Source of the DNA: Rana temporaria
Lineage: Eukaryota > Chordata > Amphibia > Anura > Ranidae
Assembly: GCF_905171775.1 (NCBI RefSeq)
Contig: NC_053494.1
Span: 162,923,101 to 162,987,100, forward strand
DNA length: 64,000 nucleotides
Reading direction: 5' to 3'
The stretch's first letter is position 1. Each line of letters starts with the position of its first letter. Positions 32,045 to 43,320 of this stretch are shown here, piece by piece. A program made the translations under genes and the position numbers. The notes below the pieces were generated by a model, which was not told the DNA's origin, searched no databases, and worked only from the letters and a program-made list of their open reading frames with translations.

Positions 32045-32466
32045 TGCCCTGTACACACGATCAGTCCATCCAATGAGAACGGTCTGAAGGACCGTTGTCC
32101 TAGGTTAACCGATGAAGCTGACTGATGGTCCCTCGTGCCTACATACCATCGGTTAAAAAAACGATTGTGTCAGAACGTGGTGATGTAAAACACAAAGACG
32201 TGCTGAAAAAAAATGAAGTTCAATGCTTCCAAGCATGCGTCGATTTGATTCTGAGCATGCATGGATTTTTAACCGATGGTTGTGCCTACTAACGATCGTT
32301 TTTTTCCCATCGGTTAGGAATCCATAGGTTACATTTTAAAGCAAGTTGTTTTTTTCTTTAACCTATGGTTAAATAACCTATGGGGCCTACACACGATTGG
32401 TTTGGACCGATGAAAACGGTCCATCAGACCGTTGTCCTCTGGTTAACCTATCGTGTGTACGAGGCC
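32045..32466. repeat. Harbinger-like MITE, TAA duplication (ACACACGAT family)
   Basis: Left tgccctgtacacacgatcag, right atcgtgtgtacgaggcc; TAA at 32042-32044 and 32467-32469. Internal gaacggtctgaaggaccgtt-type palindromes and cgatggttgtgcctactaac. The element at 48966-49368 is the same family in the opposite orientation. Confidence 0.8.
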
Positions 32467-32474
32467 TAAGGCTA

Positions 32475-33740
32475 AGTGCACCCTTCCTTAGGTGCCTACA
32501 CAATCTCCGTCCATTATATGATAGAATTGATATTCCGTCAAAGGATTGGCTCTTTCCAGGTCTTTTCACTTTAGCTGTGGAGCTTCTAGCAATGTTTATT
32601 CACACTAATCCATTAAGTCACATTCTGCAAGTGGCATTGGAGCATAAGTTATCCTTATATGCTGATGGTTCATTGCTATACATGAATGATGCTCAATCTT
32701 CCGCTACCACCCTATAGACCTTTTACAGTTTTGGACATTTCTCAAGTAGTATGATAAACTGGTCTAAATCTTCACTTTTCCATTTAGATAACAGTGCACC
32801 ACTGCTAGCAAATCCTACCCCTTTGCAGCGGGTCTGACAGTTTAAATATTATTATACAGGATTTGTAGAATGCCAACCGTTTGCGCTGCACTTTAGAATA
32901 TAAGGAAGACAGTACGGTTACAATCCATTTCATTACAAGACAGTTAGGAGAGCCCTACCTGTGAGAGCTTACAATCGTATAGTGTGGGGCAAGTGGTACA
33001 AAAGGTAACAACTGTGAATGACGAACTGATGGAAGAAATATATGTTCAGTAGTCAGGTAGACGCAGGATAGGCTTCCCTGAAGAGGTGAGTTTTCAAAGA
33101 TCGCCTAAAGGTTGACAGAATAGGAGATAGTTGAACAGATTGGGGTAGGAAGTTCCAGGGAATGGGAGAGGTTCTGGAGAAGTCTCAGAGGCGAAGAGCA
33201 GAGAGAATGGTTTGGGTGGTATAGTGAGACAAGATTGGTGATGTAGCATGGGTCAGAGTTGAGGATGGCTTTGTATGATGTTGTTAGTATTTTGAATTTT
33301 ATTTGTTGGTTGATTAAATATTTAGAAATTAAATCTTACTTGATCTCAACTTCTGTTGGAACTTAATATCACCCCGATTATTTCCCAGCTGATTTCCAAG
33401 TTTAAATCCTTATCTGTCCTTTAGTAAGTAGAACAAGTCTTTAAAAAAAATGAACTTCCTACCTAAACTTGTCTGTTTTCAGACAATCTCACATCTGGAT
33501 CCTCCAACAAATTATTTGGAAGATAGGTGTAATACTCTCGGCTTTAATATTGCCAGGTAGGCCCTCTAGAATAGCACTTACTACTCTACAACTCCCTACA
33601 AATAGGGCAGGTCTCGCCTTGCCTAATATGCAATTTTACCGTTTGGCATCCCTTATAGTCACTATTAGTTGGTGGTTTACTCTCCATTCTTGAAATCCAG
33701 CTTTGAATTTGGAGACAATTGTAGTGGGTTCCCTACAAAC
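32475..33740 (+). pseudogene. L1/Tx1-type LINE reverse transcriptase relic
   Basis: Two pieces of one RT separated by an L2 tail. Piece 1 (about 32520-32840): LFPGLFTLAVELLAMFI and KLSLYADGSLLYM, corresponding to the L1 motif LFALAIEPLA followed by YADD, here YADG. Piece 2 (33314-33740): FKYLEIKSY (L1 FKYLGI motif) spanning the insertion point, later RPSRIALTTLQLPTNRAGL and ALPNMQFYRLASLI (L1: KPRI..STLQ.P...GGL.LPN...Y). Many stops and shifts. L1-clade assignment rests on these motifs only. Confidence 0.7.
32851..33313 (-). mobile_element. L2-type LINE 3' end inserted in the L1 relic
   Basis: On the minus strand it carries acctcttcagggaagcctat (THLFREAY-like ORF2 end), cttacaatctaa-type blocks and a tail ending in aatcctgtataataata. 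Bordered by a 9-bp duplication ttaaatatt (32842-32850 and 33314-33322). Homologous to 8853-9250. Confidence 0.75.
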
Positions 33741-35062
33741 TTTACAGTCTCCAGTATGTCAAAGTTGGCTTTTTTTCATCAGAGGTCACTTTACCCATGA
33801 AAACAACACTGGGACCTTGGTCAACAGTTATTAAATGGTCCCAAGTGCCTAACCACAATCCCACATTCCAAAATTTGAATATGATGCCAGCCACAGCCAC
33901 ATGGCCAAGAGCAGGTATTTGTTCTTGACCAACTTTTCCAGGCAGGTTAAATCTGCACCTAGAAAAAGAGGGGAAGGACTAGAGAGTCCAGAAAGGATTC
34001 TCTAAAAAGAAACAGGTGTAATAGCAAAAAATATATTTTATTATGAAAAAATTCCACCAAAATATTATTCAGAAAATACCTCCACCACTAGATTATAAAA
34101 CATGATGACGTTATCATGACACAGGTGGGCACAACAGTCATTCACCCTCATTCAAATCACAGACTAGTTAATCAATATATGAATTCCTAGAGGGGGGAGA
34201 TAGTCCATAGGCATTTCAACATGTCATTGCTGGGAACACTGAAATTGTGTATATGGAATAATTGCAGACAGTCCCAAAGGATCACAAAAAACTCTACCAA
34301 GTTGGGGCTTAGAATGAAGGTCTAGGACAGAGGAGGGTTGACGTCTGTGTAGTATGGCATAAGCACAGCAAGTCACAGGAGATTAAACAAGCCAAAGTTC
34401 AGTCTTAAAGCACAGAAAAAAAACTTCAGTTCAAAAGCTGATCACTACCAACAATACAAAGTCTAGTTCACCAATTGAAAGTTCTTCTCCCATTACTCAC
34501 CATTCTCTATTCAGGGCAATGCATTGAACCAGATGAAAAGGGGTGAGATGTAGGGGAGTGTTGTCTCATCACTTACCCAACCTGATGACAGACGCTCGGT
34601 GTCCAGTAGCCCAGGCAGTAATGCCTAGTAGGGATAGACTCTTGTCAGGTGGTGATAGGGTGAGAAGAGTAGATATCCACCGCTAATAAGCGAGTCGGCG
34701 TGTCAGCGTGTTGGCTTGCTAGCGTTGTTTCACTGCAAGGCACCGCCTCGGATCAATGAAGCACTTCCACACAGCGGTTGCCCAGCCGGCCTCTGCAATT
34801 GTGTGGAGGGGGGATTTGTGTTGCGGCCAATCTGTGTAAAAGTTACAGGTAGTGTGGTGGCGTCATCCTGACGCGTTTCACTAGAAAATCTAGTTTCTTC
34901 AGAGCTTAAATAGTATTCTAATTAGTTTAATTGAAAATGCCAAATCTCATTAATCACATGCTCACTCCTTTCAAACAAACCAACAACATGGAAACTGTGG
35001 AGATATCCAGATCAAAGTGCAGTGCTCTAAAGTGTACAGTAGCAATAAAATGGCAGCTATAT
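33741..35062. other. Unclassified intronic repeat-like sequence
   Basis: Holds a palindromic segment gacgcgtttcactagaaaat followed by ctagtttcttcagagc (about 34871-34908), a motif type frequent in amphibian repeats that I cannot assign to a family. No coding remnant. Confidence 0.35.
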
Positions 35063-35418
35063 TTAACCACTTAAGGACCCGCTCATGTACATATACGTCG
35101 CTACTTTAAAGATGGATATCTCGGTAACGGCAGCAGCTACTGCCACAACCGAGATATCCATCTTTTCTTTGAGCGGTCCTGTAAACGATAACGGTGGTCT
35201 CTGCGGCAGATTCGCCGCGAGATCACTGTTATCGGCGGCGGGAGAGGGCACCCCCCTCCCGCCGCTTACCGGAGCCGTCGGCAGTGGAGGAGGCGATCGG
35301 GTCCTTTCCTCTCCTCAGCTGGGATACGAGTGAGGGCAAGATGGCCCCCACCCGTCCCCATAGCATAGCAGGGCGGAAGTGACGTCAAAACGTCACTTTC
35401 GCCCATACTTCTTGTCAT

Positions 35419-35841
35419 AGAAAAATTAATAACGCACGTACATAATTATTAATCAGCGATTCATAAAAATATTAATATCGCACGTAACTAATTAAAGTAA
35501 GCTATGAAAACCTTTTTGTCTATATAAAAATTAAAGCAAAGAATAGCGCTGCGGAAAAGGGAAAAGTATTACATTTATTGTTACAGAGAAGAAACTTGTA
35601 TTACTCTAATATTTACAACTATAACATCACACAATTATACAAACAATAAGATGGCTAAATCAGTATCTCAAGACAATTCATAGGAAAGGAAAAGTTACAG
35701 AGATTAAGCTAAGGGGGAGAGAGACAGAGAGACAGAGAGACAGAGAGACAGAGAGACAGACAGAGAGACAGACAGAGAGACAGACAGAGAGACAGAGAGA
35801 GAGACAGAGAGAGAGACAGAGAGAGAGACAGAGAGAGAGAC

Positions 35842-35902
<61 letters not shown>

Positions 35903-36571
35903 AAAAGAGAAAATATATTTACAGAGTACTTCACCAAGTTTTCCCAATCAGCTCATGATCCAGTCTGTCCCTCAGTCAAGCTAGCACTGTTTTTTTATAC
36001 CCTCTAAGAATTAAGAAAAAATAAACCCCTCTGCTATGATTGGTGGAATATGTGTCCTTTTCAGGATGGCAATTAAAGACCCCCGACCCACCCAGTATCG
36101 CCCTATAGGTCATGTCCTATTGTGGCTTGTAATTAGACAAAGGATGAAAGGAATCTCTTTTAATATACACACCCACACCTGGTATTATTATCTGATTAAC
36201 ACCGTCCTAAATTTGGTCCTAAAACAGGAGATGACCGGAAATTCTTGTAATTCAATGAGGGGATACTTCTTATCAGACAATATATTGTGCTGTAAATAAA
36301 AATGGTATGCAGCTATTCTTGGACAGAGTAGTCATACCAGTATGCTAAGGGCCCCTGCTGTTTCTGGCCTCCCTTCAGAACAATAGGACAATGTGACTAA
36401 TTGAATTAAAACCTGACACCGGTAACTGGTTCTCAAGACAGCAAATGCATGTACAGTAGTGGCCCTGTCATAATTATTCCAATACAACTTATACATTAAT
36501 ATTTTTCCCAATGGTTCCCCTGGTACAAATATGAAATTCAACATTTCTATAACACTTCTTAAAGCAAAATT
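35419..36571. mobile_element. Unclassified 1.15-kb insertion with 10-bp duplication
   Basis: Interrupts the TTAA element; ttcttgtcat is present at 35409-35418 and 36572-36581. No terminal inverted repeats or TG/CA ends at these borders and no coding remnant. Contains a large (gagaca)n microsatellite. A 5'-truncated LINE-like insertion or a MuDR-type element would both fit a 10-bp duplication. Confidence 0.55.
35716..35910. repeat. (GAGACA)n/(GA)n microsatellite
   Basis: About 195 bp of gagaca and gagacagaca variants grading into pure ga and then gagaaaga. The minus-strand LSLSVCLS frames over it are simple-repeat artefacts. Confidence 0.97.
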
Positions 36572-37389
36572 TTCTTGTCATTTTTTCAAATGACAACATT
36601 TTATTTATTTTTTGCATTTAAGTCTAAATATGGGATCTGCGGTCTTTTTGACCCCAGATCTCATATTTAAGAGGACCTGTCATGCTTTTTTCTATTACAA
36701 GGGATGTTTACTTTCCTTGTAATAGGAATAAAAGTGACCCATTTTTATTTATTTTTTTGTGTGTAAAAATTTATAAAATAAATAAAAATAAATAAGAAAA
36801 CCCCCCCAAAATTTTTTTAAAACGCTCCGTCCCGACAAGCTCGCGTGTAGAAGCGAACGCATACGTGAGTAGCGCCCGCATTTGAAAACAGTGTTCAAAC
36901 TACACAAGTGAGGTATCACCGCGATCGTTAGAGCGAGAGCAATAATTCTAGCCCTAGACCTCCTCTGTAACTCAAAAGATGCAACCTCTAGAATTTTTTA
37001 AACGTCGCCTATGGAGATTTTTAAGGTTAAAAGTTTGACGCCATTAAACGAGCGGGCGCAATTTTGAAGCGTGACATGTTGGGTATCATTTTACTCGGCA
37101 TAACCGTATCTTTCACAATATAAAAAAACATTGGGCTAACTTTACTGTTGTCTTATTTTTTTTTTTTATTCAAAAAAGTGATTTTTTTTTCAAAAAAAGT
37201 GCGCTTGTAAGACCGCTGCGCAAATACGGTGTGACAAAAAGTATTGCAATGACCGCCATTTTATTCTCTAGGGTGTTAGAAAAAAATATATAATGTTTGG
37301 GGGTTTTAAGTAATTTTCTAGCAAAAAAAAACAGTTTTAATTTTGTAAACACCAAATCTGAAAAACAGCCAAGGTCCTTAAGTGGTTAA

Positions 37390-37949
37390 AGAAGATATAT
37401 ATATAGAAACCAAACATATTTACATATTCCAAAATAAACCATCAGAAAATCAAGAGGGAGGGAAAAGGCATACCCTTACCCCTCTTGGAATATATAGGGC
37501 CCTATTTCTTAAAGGTAAATTACCAGAAAATGTTGAGGATTCAACAGGACTATGGTTCCAAAAATACAGGCAGATTGAATTCATTTTTTAATCCTAGAGG
37601 CTGTAAGCCTTACAGCCTCTTGGGTTAAATAATGAATTCAATCTGTCGGTCTCTGAATTCAATCAAATATGGCAGAGGAGGAAGAATGGAACTTTCCCTT
37701 TTGGGTGAAGTTCCCCTTTAATATTATTATGCATGCATTTTTAGTCCTAACCATAGTAAAAATAAACTACATAAACCATTATAAAATGGTATTCTAGAAA
37801 GAGGTATGGGTGGCGCTGCCCCAATTTAAGTGTATAAAAATATAACAAATGTGCTTATTGTCATGTACCATCCCTTTAAATGCTGTGTTACATAAAAGGA
37901 TGATACTACCATATGAATCGGAACACAATAAATATGTATGAAAAAATAA
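37390..37949. other. Intronic sequence with a small palindrome
   Basis: taatcctagaggctgtaag/cttacagcctcttgggtta at about 37589-37628, flanked by gattgaattcatt and aatgaattcaatc, forms a hairpin of about 30 bp per arm. Otherwise unclassified. Confidence 0.5.
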
Positions 37950-39717
37950 ATAAAGAAACAGCACTGCTCAAAATATGGGATGACGCTCTCGAGGCTGCAG
38001 ACGAAGGAGAATCTTGCCTTCTGTTGGACCTAAGCGCAGCTTTTGATACGGTAGACCACAAATTATTGCTGACGTGGCTAGTGGAAGTAGCCAGAGTCAC
38101 GGAATGTGATTTAGCTTGGTTCTCCTCCTTCTTGGAAAACCGATCACAAATAGTAAAACTGGGCCTTTTCACTTCAGAAAAACGCACAGTGTCTTGCGGA
38201 GTTCCTCAGGGATCCCCTCTGTCTCCTGTTCTGTTCAATATCTATCTCCGCCCTCTTTTTGAAATCATTAGTAACCAGAAGTTACTTTACCATTCTTATG
38301 CAGATGACACACAACTGTATTTTTGCATCTGCAACAAAAAGGATCATTATCTCGGACTAGAGAAATGCCTTTCTGTGATAGAAAATTGGATGACTAAGGC
38401 CGGGTACTCACGACCAAACATGTATGGTGAAAGCGGTCCGTCGGACCGTTTTCACCATACATGTCTGCCAGAGGGCTTCTGTACGATGGTTGTACACACC
38501 ATCGTACAGAAGTCCGCGCGTAAACAATACGCGGGGCGTGTCCGCGGTGTCGCCGCGTCGATGACGCGGTGTCGCCGCGACAATGACGCGGCGACGTGGG
38601 CGGCCCGCCTTTAAAATGCTTCCACGCATGCGTCGAAGTCATTCGACGCATGCGAGGGACGGCGGGCGCCTGGACATGTACGGTAGGTCTGTACTGACGA
38701 CCGTACATGTCCGAGCGGGCAGAATTCCAGCGGACTGTTTTAAAACAAGTCCAGGAATATTTGTCTGCTGGGAAAAGGCCCGGCGGGCAAATGTTTGCTG
38801 GAATTCGGCCCGCTCGCGCCCACACACGACCAAACATGTCTGCTGAAACTGGCCTGCGGGCCAGTTTCAGCAGACATGTTTGCTCGTGAGTATGGGGCCT
38901 AAGAGTTATCTTAAACTCAGAGGCTCAAAAACAGAACTTCTCCTGTTTCACGCTAATCGAAAGAATCATCTCGCAACAACATGGACGACCCCGTCCATTC
39001 TGGGTCAAACCATCGCCCCTAGCAACAAAAAGTCAAAAGTCTCTGAGTCATTTTTGACACCTACATGACAATGGATGCACAAATAGGGTCAGTAGTTAGC
39101 GGATCGCACCATCTGCTGCCCCTACTACGCAGACTCACTCCCTTCATTCCAAAAGAAGACATAGCAGTCGTGGTGGGAACAATTATCAACTCCAGACTTG
39201 ACTATGCAAATGCCCTCTATCTCAGACTCCCAAAGTACCAAATCACTTGTCTGCAAGTCGTTCAAAATATGGCCGCACGACTTGTGACTGGGAAAAAAAC
39301 ATGGGAATCAATCTCACCTTCACTGAGATCCCTTCATTAGTTGCCAGTAAAAGACAGAATCACTTTCAAGGCGCTCTGTCTTACGCATAAGTGTATTCTG
39401 GGAAATGCCCCCCAATATCTGTGCGAAAAACTAAAAGCTCACAACACCAATCGCGTTCTGTGATCCACCAACCAAAATCTACTCCAGATACCCAAAGCCA
39501 GATACAAGTCCAAAGGAGAACGAAGATTTGCGGTCCAAGGACCCAGACTATGGAACGCTCTACCAACCAGCATCCGGTTGGAGGAAAACCACTTAGCCTT
39601 CAGGAGAAAGATCAAAACCCATCTCTTCTGAGAGCCCAGGAAATGGATACCAAGCGCCCAGAGGCGATTCAGTTCGCATGTGTTGCGCTATATAAGTTTC
39701 TCACTCACTCACTCACA
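37950..39717 (+). pseudogene. L2-type LINE ORF2 (reverse transcriptase) relic
   Basis: Reverse transcriptase of a non-LTR element. The frame starts inside the RT (5' truncated): ALLKIWDDALEAADEGE, CLLLDLSAAFDTVDHKLLL (LSAAFDTVDH is typical of L2/CR1), CGVPQGSPLSPVLFNIYL and YHSYADDTQLYF with the YADD active site intact. A MITE (38398-38899) splits the frame after ENWMTK; the protein resumes as SYLKLRGSKTELLLF. Later: INSRLDYANALYLRLPKYQI, RLVTGKKTWESISP, then FRRKIKTHLF with frameshifts. It ends gcgctatataagtttc and (tcac)n at about 39700-39717, the L2 3' microsatellite. Confidence 0.88.
38398..38899. repeat. Hairpin-rich Harbinger-like MITE inside the L2 relic
   Basis: Left ggccgggtactcacgaccaa, right gctcgtgagtatggggcc, TAA at 38395-38397 and 38900-38902. 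Four separate hairpins follow one another, each built on an acatgt-type or cgtac-type stem: 38411-38465, 38478-38511, 38672-38712 and 38828-38885. The ORFs in it (38394-38846) are palindrome artefacts. Confidence 0.82.
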
Positions 39718-40105
39718 GTGATAAATTGAATCGCGTCACTTATACAGCCTGGATTCATCCAATGAGATTTAAAGTGCAATAGTGTCCAGTGGAAGAAATC
39801 ATATGTGCTAAAAGCACTGTGCAACAACATACAACTATTTAAAAATATGCACTATCCCTCTAAAGTGTTGCTTTAATATCTAATATATTGAAACGTGCTG
39901 AAGTGCATAAGTGCAAAAAACTCTGCCAGAAAAAAAAAACTTTGATAATATGAGTCCAGAATAAACTGTCCCAGTCCCAAGTGTCTTTGTGCTTTAAATG
40001 CCTGTGCTATAATATCCAGACAGTAAGTGGGTGAATCACTCTTGCTCCCCCCTTTTGGGTTCACACTCGCCAAATGGTTACACCCCTGCAGAGGCAAAAG
40101 ACACT
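39718..40105. other. Unclassified intronic repeat-like sequence
   Basis: Resembles 60190-60480 in style (short phrases such as agtgcataagtgc and aaagtgcaatagtgtcca), suggesting an amphibian interspersed repeat of unknown class. No coding remnant. Confidence 0.35.
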
Positions 40106-40343
40106 TTGTGTAAGTGATTCATTTGAAAAGTACATCTGGTCTCTCCTCCTCCTCCTCCTCCTCCTCCTCCTCCTTCTCCTCCTTACTTGGTGTAGTTAGT
40201 GGATATACTCATGCAGGAAGTGGATGGACAAAGAGATGTCTCTTTGGAGATGTCTCTTCCTGCATGAGTCTATCCACTAACTACACAGAGTAAAGGAGGA
40301 GGAGAGACCAGATGTACTTTTCAAATGAATCTCTTACACACTG
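40106..40343. repeat. Large hairpin with one-sided (CTC)n expansion
   Basis: The left arm from ttgtgtaagtgattcatttg to actcatgcaggaag pairs with the right arm from cttcctgcatgagtctatcc to aaatgaatctcttacacact. In the left arm the ctc tract spans about 40142-40182; in the right arm the matching ggaggagga is only about 12 bp. Loop about 25 bp. MITE-like, directly abutting the next element. Confidence 0.8.
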
Positions 40344-40707
40344 TGGGCCAGATTCAGGTAGAAGTGCGGCGGCGTAACGTATCGTAGATACGTTACACCG
40401 CCGCAAGTTTTCATCGCAAGTGCCTGATTCACAAAGCAACTTGCGATGAAAACTACGCCGGCGGCCTCCGGCATAAGCCCGCGTAATTCAAAGGGGCGTG
40501 TGCCATTTAACCACTTGACAACTGGGCACTTAAACACCCTTAATAACCAGACCAATTTTCAGCTTTTGGTGCTCTCACGTTTTGAATGACAATAACTCAG
40601 TCATACAACATTGTAACCAAATGAAATTTTTGTCCTTTTTTTCCCACAAATAGAGCTTTCTTTTGGTGGTATTTGATCACCTCTGCGTTTTTTGTTTTTT
40701 TTCGCTA

Positions 40708-41157
40708 TTAAAGCGGTTGTAAACCGCATAAACTTTTTTTTTTTTCCCCCAAACCTGCAATGCAAAAGGCATAATAGGCTAGTATGCACCGCATACTAGC
40801 CTATTATGAAATACTTACCTCGGAACGAGGTGTGTACCACTTACCTGGTCCACGCCGAGCAGGATGTCATCTTGCTCCGGCGTGTCTTCCGGGTATCGCC
40901 GCTCCAGCGCTGTGATTGGCTGGAGCGGCGATGACGTCACTCCCGCGCGTGCGCGCGGGAGATTTAAAATCGGCAGGGTCCGGCGATGCCGGTCCTTCAG
41001 CCGTGGAGTCCCCCCTGCGCATGCGCCGCCCGCATTGCGGGGGTAATATCTCCTAAACCGTGCAGGTTTAGGAGATATTCTCCTTACCTACAGGTAAGCC
41101 TTGTTGTAGGCTTACCTGTAGGTAAAAGTCCAAATAGTGGGTTTACAACCACTTTAA
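40708..41157. repeat. TTAA MITE inside the piggyBac
   Basis: ttaaagcggttgtaaaccgc at the left, gggtttacaaccactttaa at the right, TTAA at both edges. Internal hairpins: gcatactagcctattatg, ctccagcgctgtgattggct, tctcctaaaccgtgcagg. Same terminal family as 270-711. Confidence 0.8.
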
Positions 41158-41635
41158 TGAAAAAAGAACGAAAATGTTGTAAAAAAATGAATTTTTCTTC
41201 ATTTCTATCATATCATTTTGTAAAAAAGTAATTTTTCCTCATACATTTGGCCTAAAATGCATACTGCTACATATTTTTGGTAAAAAAAAAAAAAAATTTG
41301 GATATTATTTAGTCTGGGTGAAAGTTATAGGGTCTACAAGCTATGGTACCAATTTCTGAAAATTGAACAATTTGATCACACCTGAAGTACTGACAGCTTC
41401 TCTCATTTCTTGAGACCCTAACAAGCCAATAAAGTACAAATACCCCCCAAATGACCCCTTTTTGGAAAGTAGACATTCCAAGGTAGTTAGTAAGAGTCAT
41501 AGTTAGTTTTTTGAAGTTGTCATTTGTTCCCACAATTCTTTGCAAAATTAAGATTTTTTTTTTTTTCATACCAATATTGTCATTATAACAGGTTATTTCT
41601 CTCACATGGCATGTAAATTCCACAAATGACACCCC

Positions 41636-42655
41636 AAAATATATTCTGCTGCTCCTCCTGAGTATGGCGATACCACATGTGTGAGACTTTTACACAGCGT
41701 GGCCACATACAGAGGCCCAACACCGAAGTAGCAACTTCAAGCATTCTAGGAGCATAAATTACACATCTAATCTCTCACCCACCTATTACACTTTTGAAGG
41801 CCCTGGAGCACCAGGACAATAGAAACGCCCACAAAGTGACCCCATTTTGGAAAGCTAACACCCCAACGTATAATCTATGAGGCATAGTGAGTCTTTTGAA
41901 CAGTTCATTTTTTTCCAGATGTTCTTGGAAAATGTGGAAAAAAATAAAAACGCATTTTTTTTTACAGAAAGTTGTCCATTAATAGGATATTTCCAACACA
42001 TAGCATGTACATAGAAAAAATTACACCCCAAAATATATTCTGCTGCTCCTCCTGAGTATGGCGATACCACATGTGTGAGACTTTTACACAGCGTGGCCAC
42101 ATACAGAGGCCCAACACCGAAGTAGCAACTTCAAGCATTCTAGGAGCATAAATTACACATCTAATCTCTCAACCACCTATTACACTTTTGAAGGCCCTGG
42201 AGCACCAGGACAATGGAAACGCCCACAAAGTGACCCCATTTTGGAAAGCTAACACCCCAACGTATAATCTATGAGGCATAGTGAGTCTTTTGAACAGTTC
42301 ATTTTTTTCCAGATGTTCTTGGAAAATGTGGAAAAAAATAAAAATGCATTTTTTTTACAGAAAGTTGTCCATTTATAGGATATTTCCAACACATAGCATG
42401 TACATAGAAAAAATTACACCCCAAAATATATTCTGCTGCTCCTCCTGAGTATGGCGATACCACATGTGTGAGACTTTTACACAGCGTGGCCACATACAGA
42501 GGCCCAACATCCAAGAAGCACCATCAGGTGTTCTAGGGACATAAATTACACATCCAATTTCCTTACAATCTATCACATTTTTGAAGGGCCTTCATATTTC
42601 TAACACAGCATGTACATACCAAGAATTACACCCTAAAATACATTCTGCTGAGTAA
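41636..42655. repeat. 393-bp tandem repeat within the piggyBac
   Basis: The phrase ctgctgctcctcctgagta occurs at 41646, 42040 and 42433 (spacing 394 and 393). Copies 1 and 2 are almost identical; copy 3 diverges after about 80 bp and is shortened, ending with a worn repeat of the same boundary near 42650. Confidence 0.9.
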
Positions 42656-43054
42656 TGGGTAAAAAAAAAAAGAAGATTACCTGTGGTTTTAGTAGTGCAA
42701 TTGTCCACAGAAGGAGAGCCCCGATCCAGGCAGCAGGCAGGGACGTGGTCACTGGTCAGCGACAGTGAATGGAATTGTCCAGGCAGCAGGCAGGAATATT
42801 GTCCATAGTCAGGCAAAATATTCGTCCTGGTAGGAACATGGTCCAAGTAGCGGGCCATGGGTAGGGGAATGGGGACAGGGGTAGAGGCTTCTCCCACCCA
42901 AATCTCTTTGAAGCCTCCGGGCAACCAGACCCTAATCCGGGAATGAGAAAACTAAAAAATTAGTTTTTTCATCCAGAAAAACAATTCTGGAGCCCCTCAC
43001 ATATGTGAGACCCCTGTGTTCCCACTAGTATAGCAGGGTAAAAGATCAATCCAA

Positions 43055-43262
43055 GGGGCAGGCAAAAAACGTGGTCAAACAGTCCAGGGTCAGTTCCAGA
43101 GCAGGCAGATGTAGGTACAGTTTAGGGTTAGGCAAAAGAGTGGTCGTATAACAAGCCAGGGTCAGTTCCAGAGAAGGCAGAGGTATGTTTAGGGTTAGGC
43201 AAAAGAGTGGTCGTATAACAGGCCATGGTCGATTCCGGAGAAGGCAGAGGTATGAGTGCAGT
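43055..43262. repeat. Short tandem repeat, about 3 copies
   Basis: Units containing ggcaaaagagtggtcgtata, acaggccatggtcgattccg and gagaaggcagaggtatg recur three times with a period of about 55-65 bp. Lies just 3' of the transposase stop codon. Confidence 0.75.
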
Positions 43263-43320
43263 GGCATAAGGGGTGTGGGGGGAAATTACAGGAAATTAGA
43301 ATTGCGTTTACCATACGTCC

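Larger units (their letters stand above)
35063..37389. mobile_element. piggyBac-type non-autonomous element (TTAACCACTTAAGGACC)
   Basis: TTAA then ccacttaaggaccc at the left; aaggtccttaagtgg then TTAA (37386-37389) at the right: inverted termini with the piggyBac target. The core is about 1.16 kb, interrupted by a foreign insert at 35419-36571. It contains designed-looking hairpins, for example aaagatggatatctcggt/accgagatatccatcttt (35107-35166). No transposase. Confidence 0.75.

Noticed and set aside
35678..35947. Leucine/serine-rich minus-strand open frames of 77-89 codons
   Set aside because: Translation of the gagaca microsatellite.
38394..38846. Overlapping open frames on both strands with RHHRG-like composition
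   Set aside because: Palindromic GC-rich MITE sequence read in both directions.
41636..42655. Possible CRISPR-like array because of regularly spaced repeats
   Set aside because: The 393-bp units are contiguous tandem copies without short repeats and unique spacers, in a vertebrate transposon.
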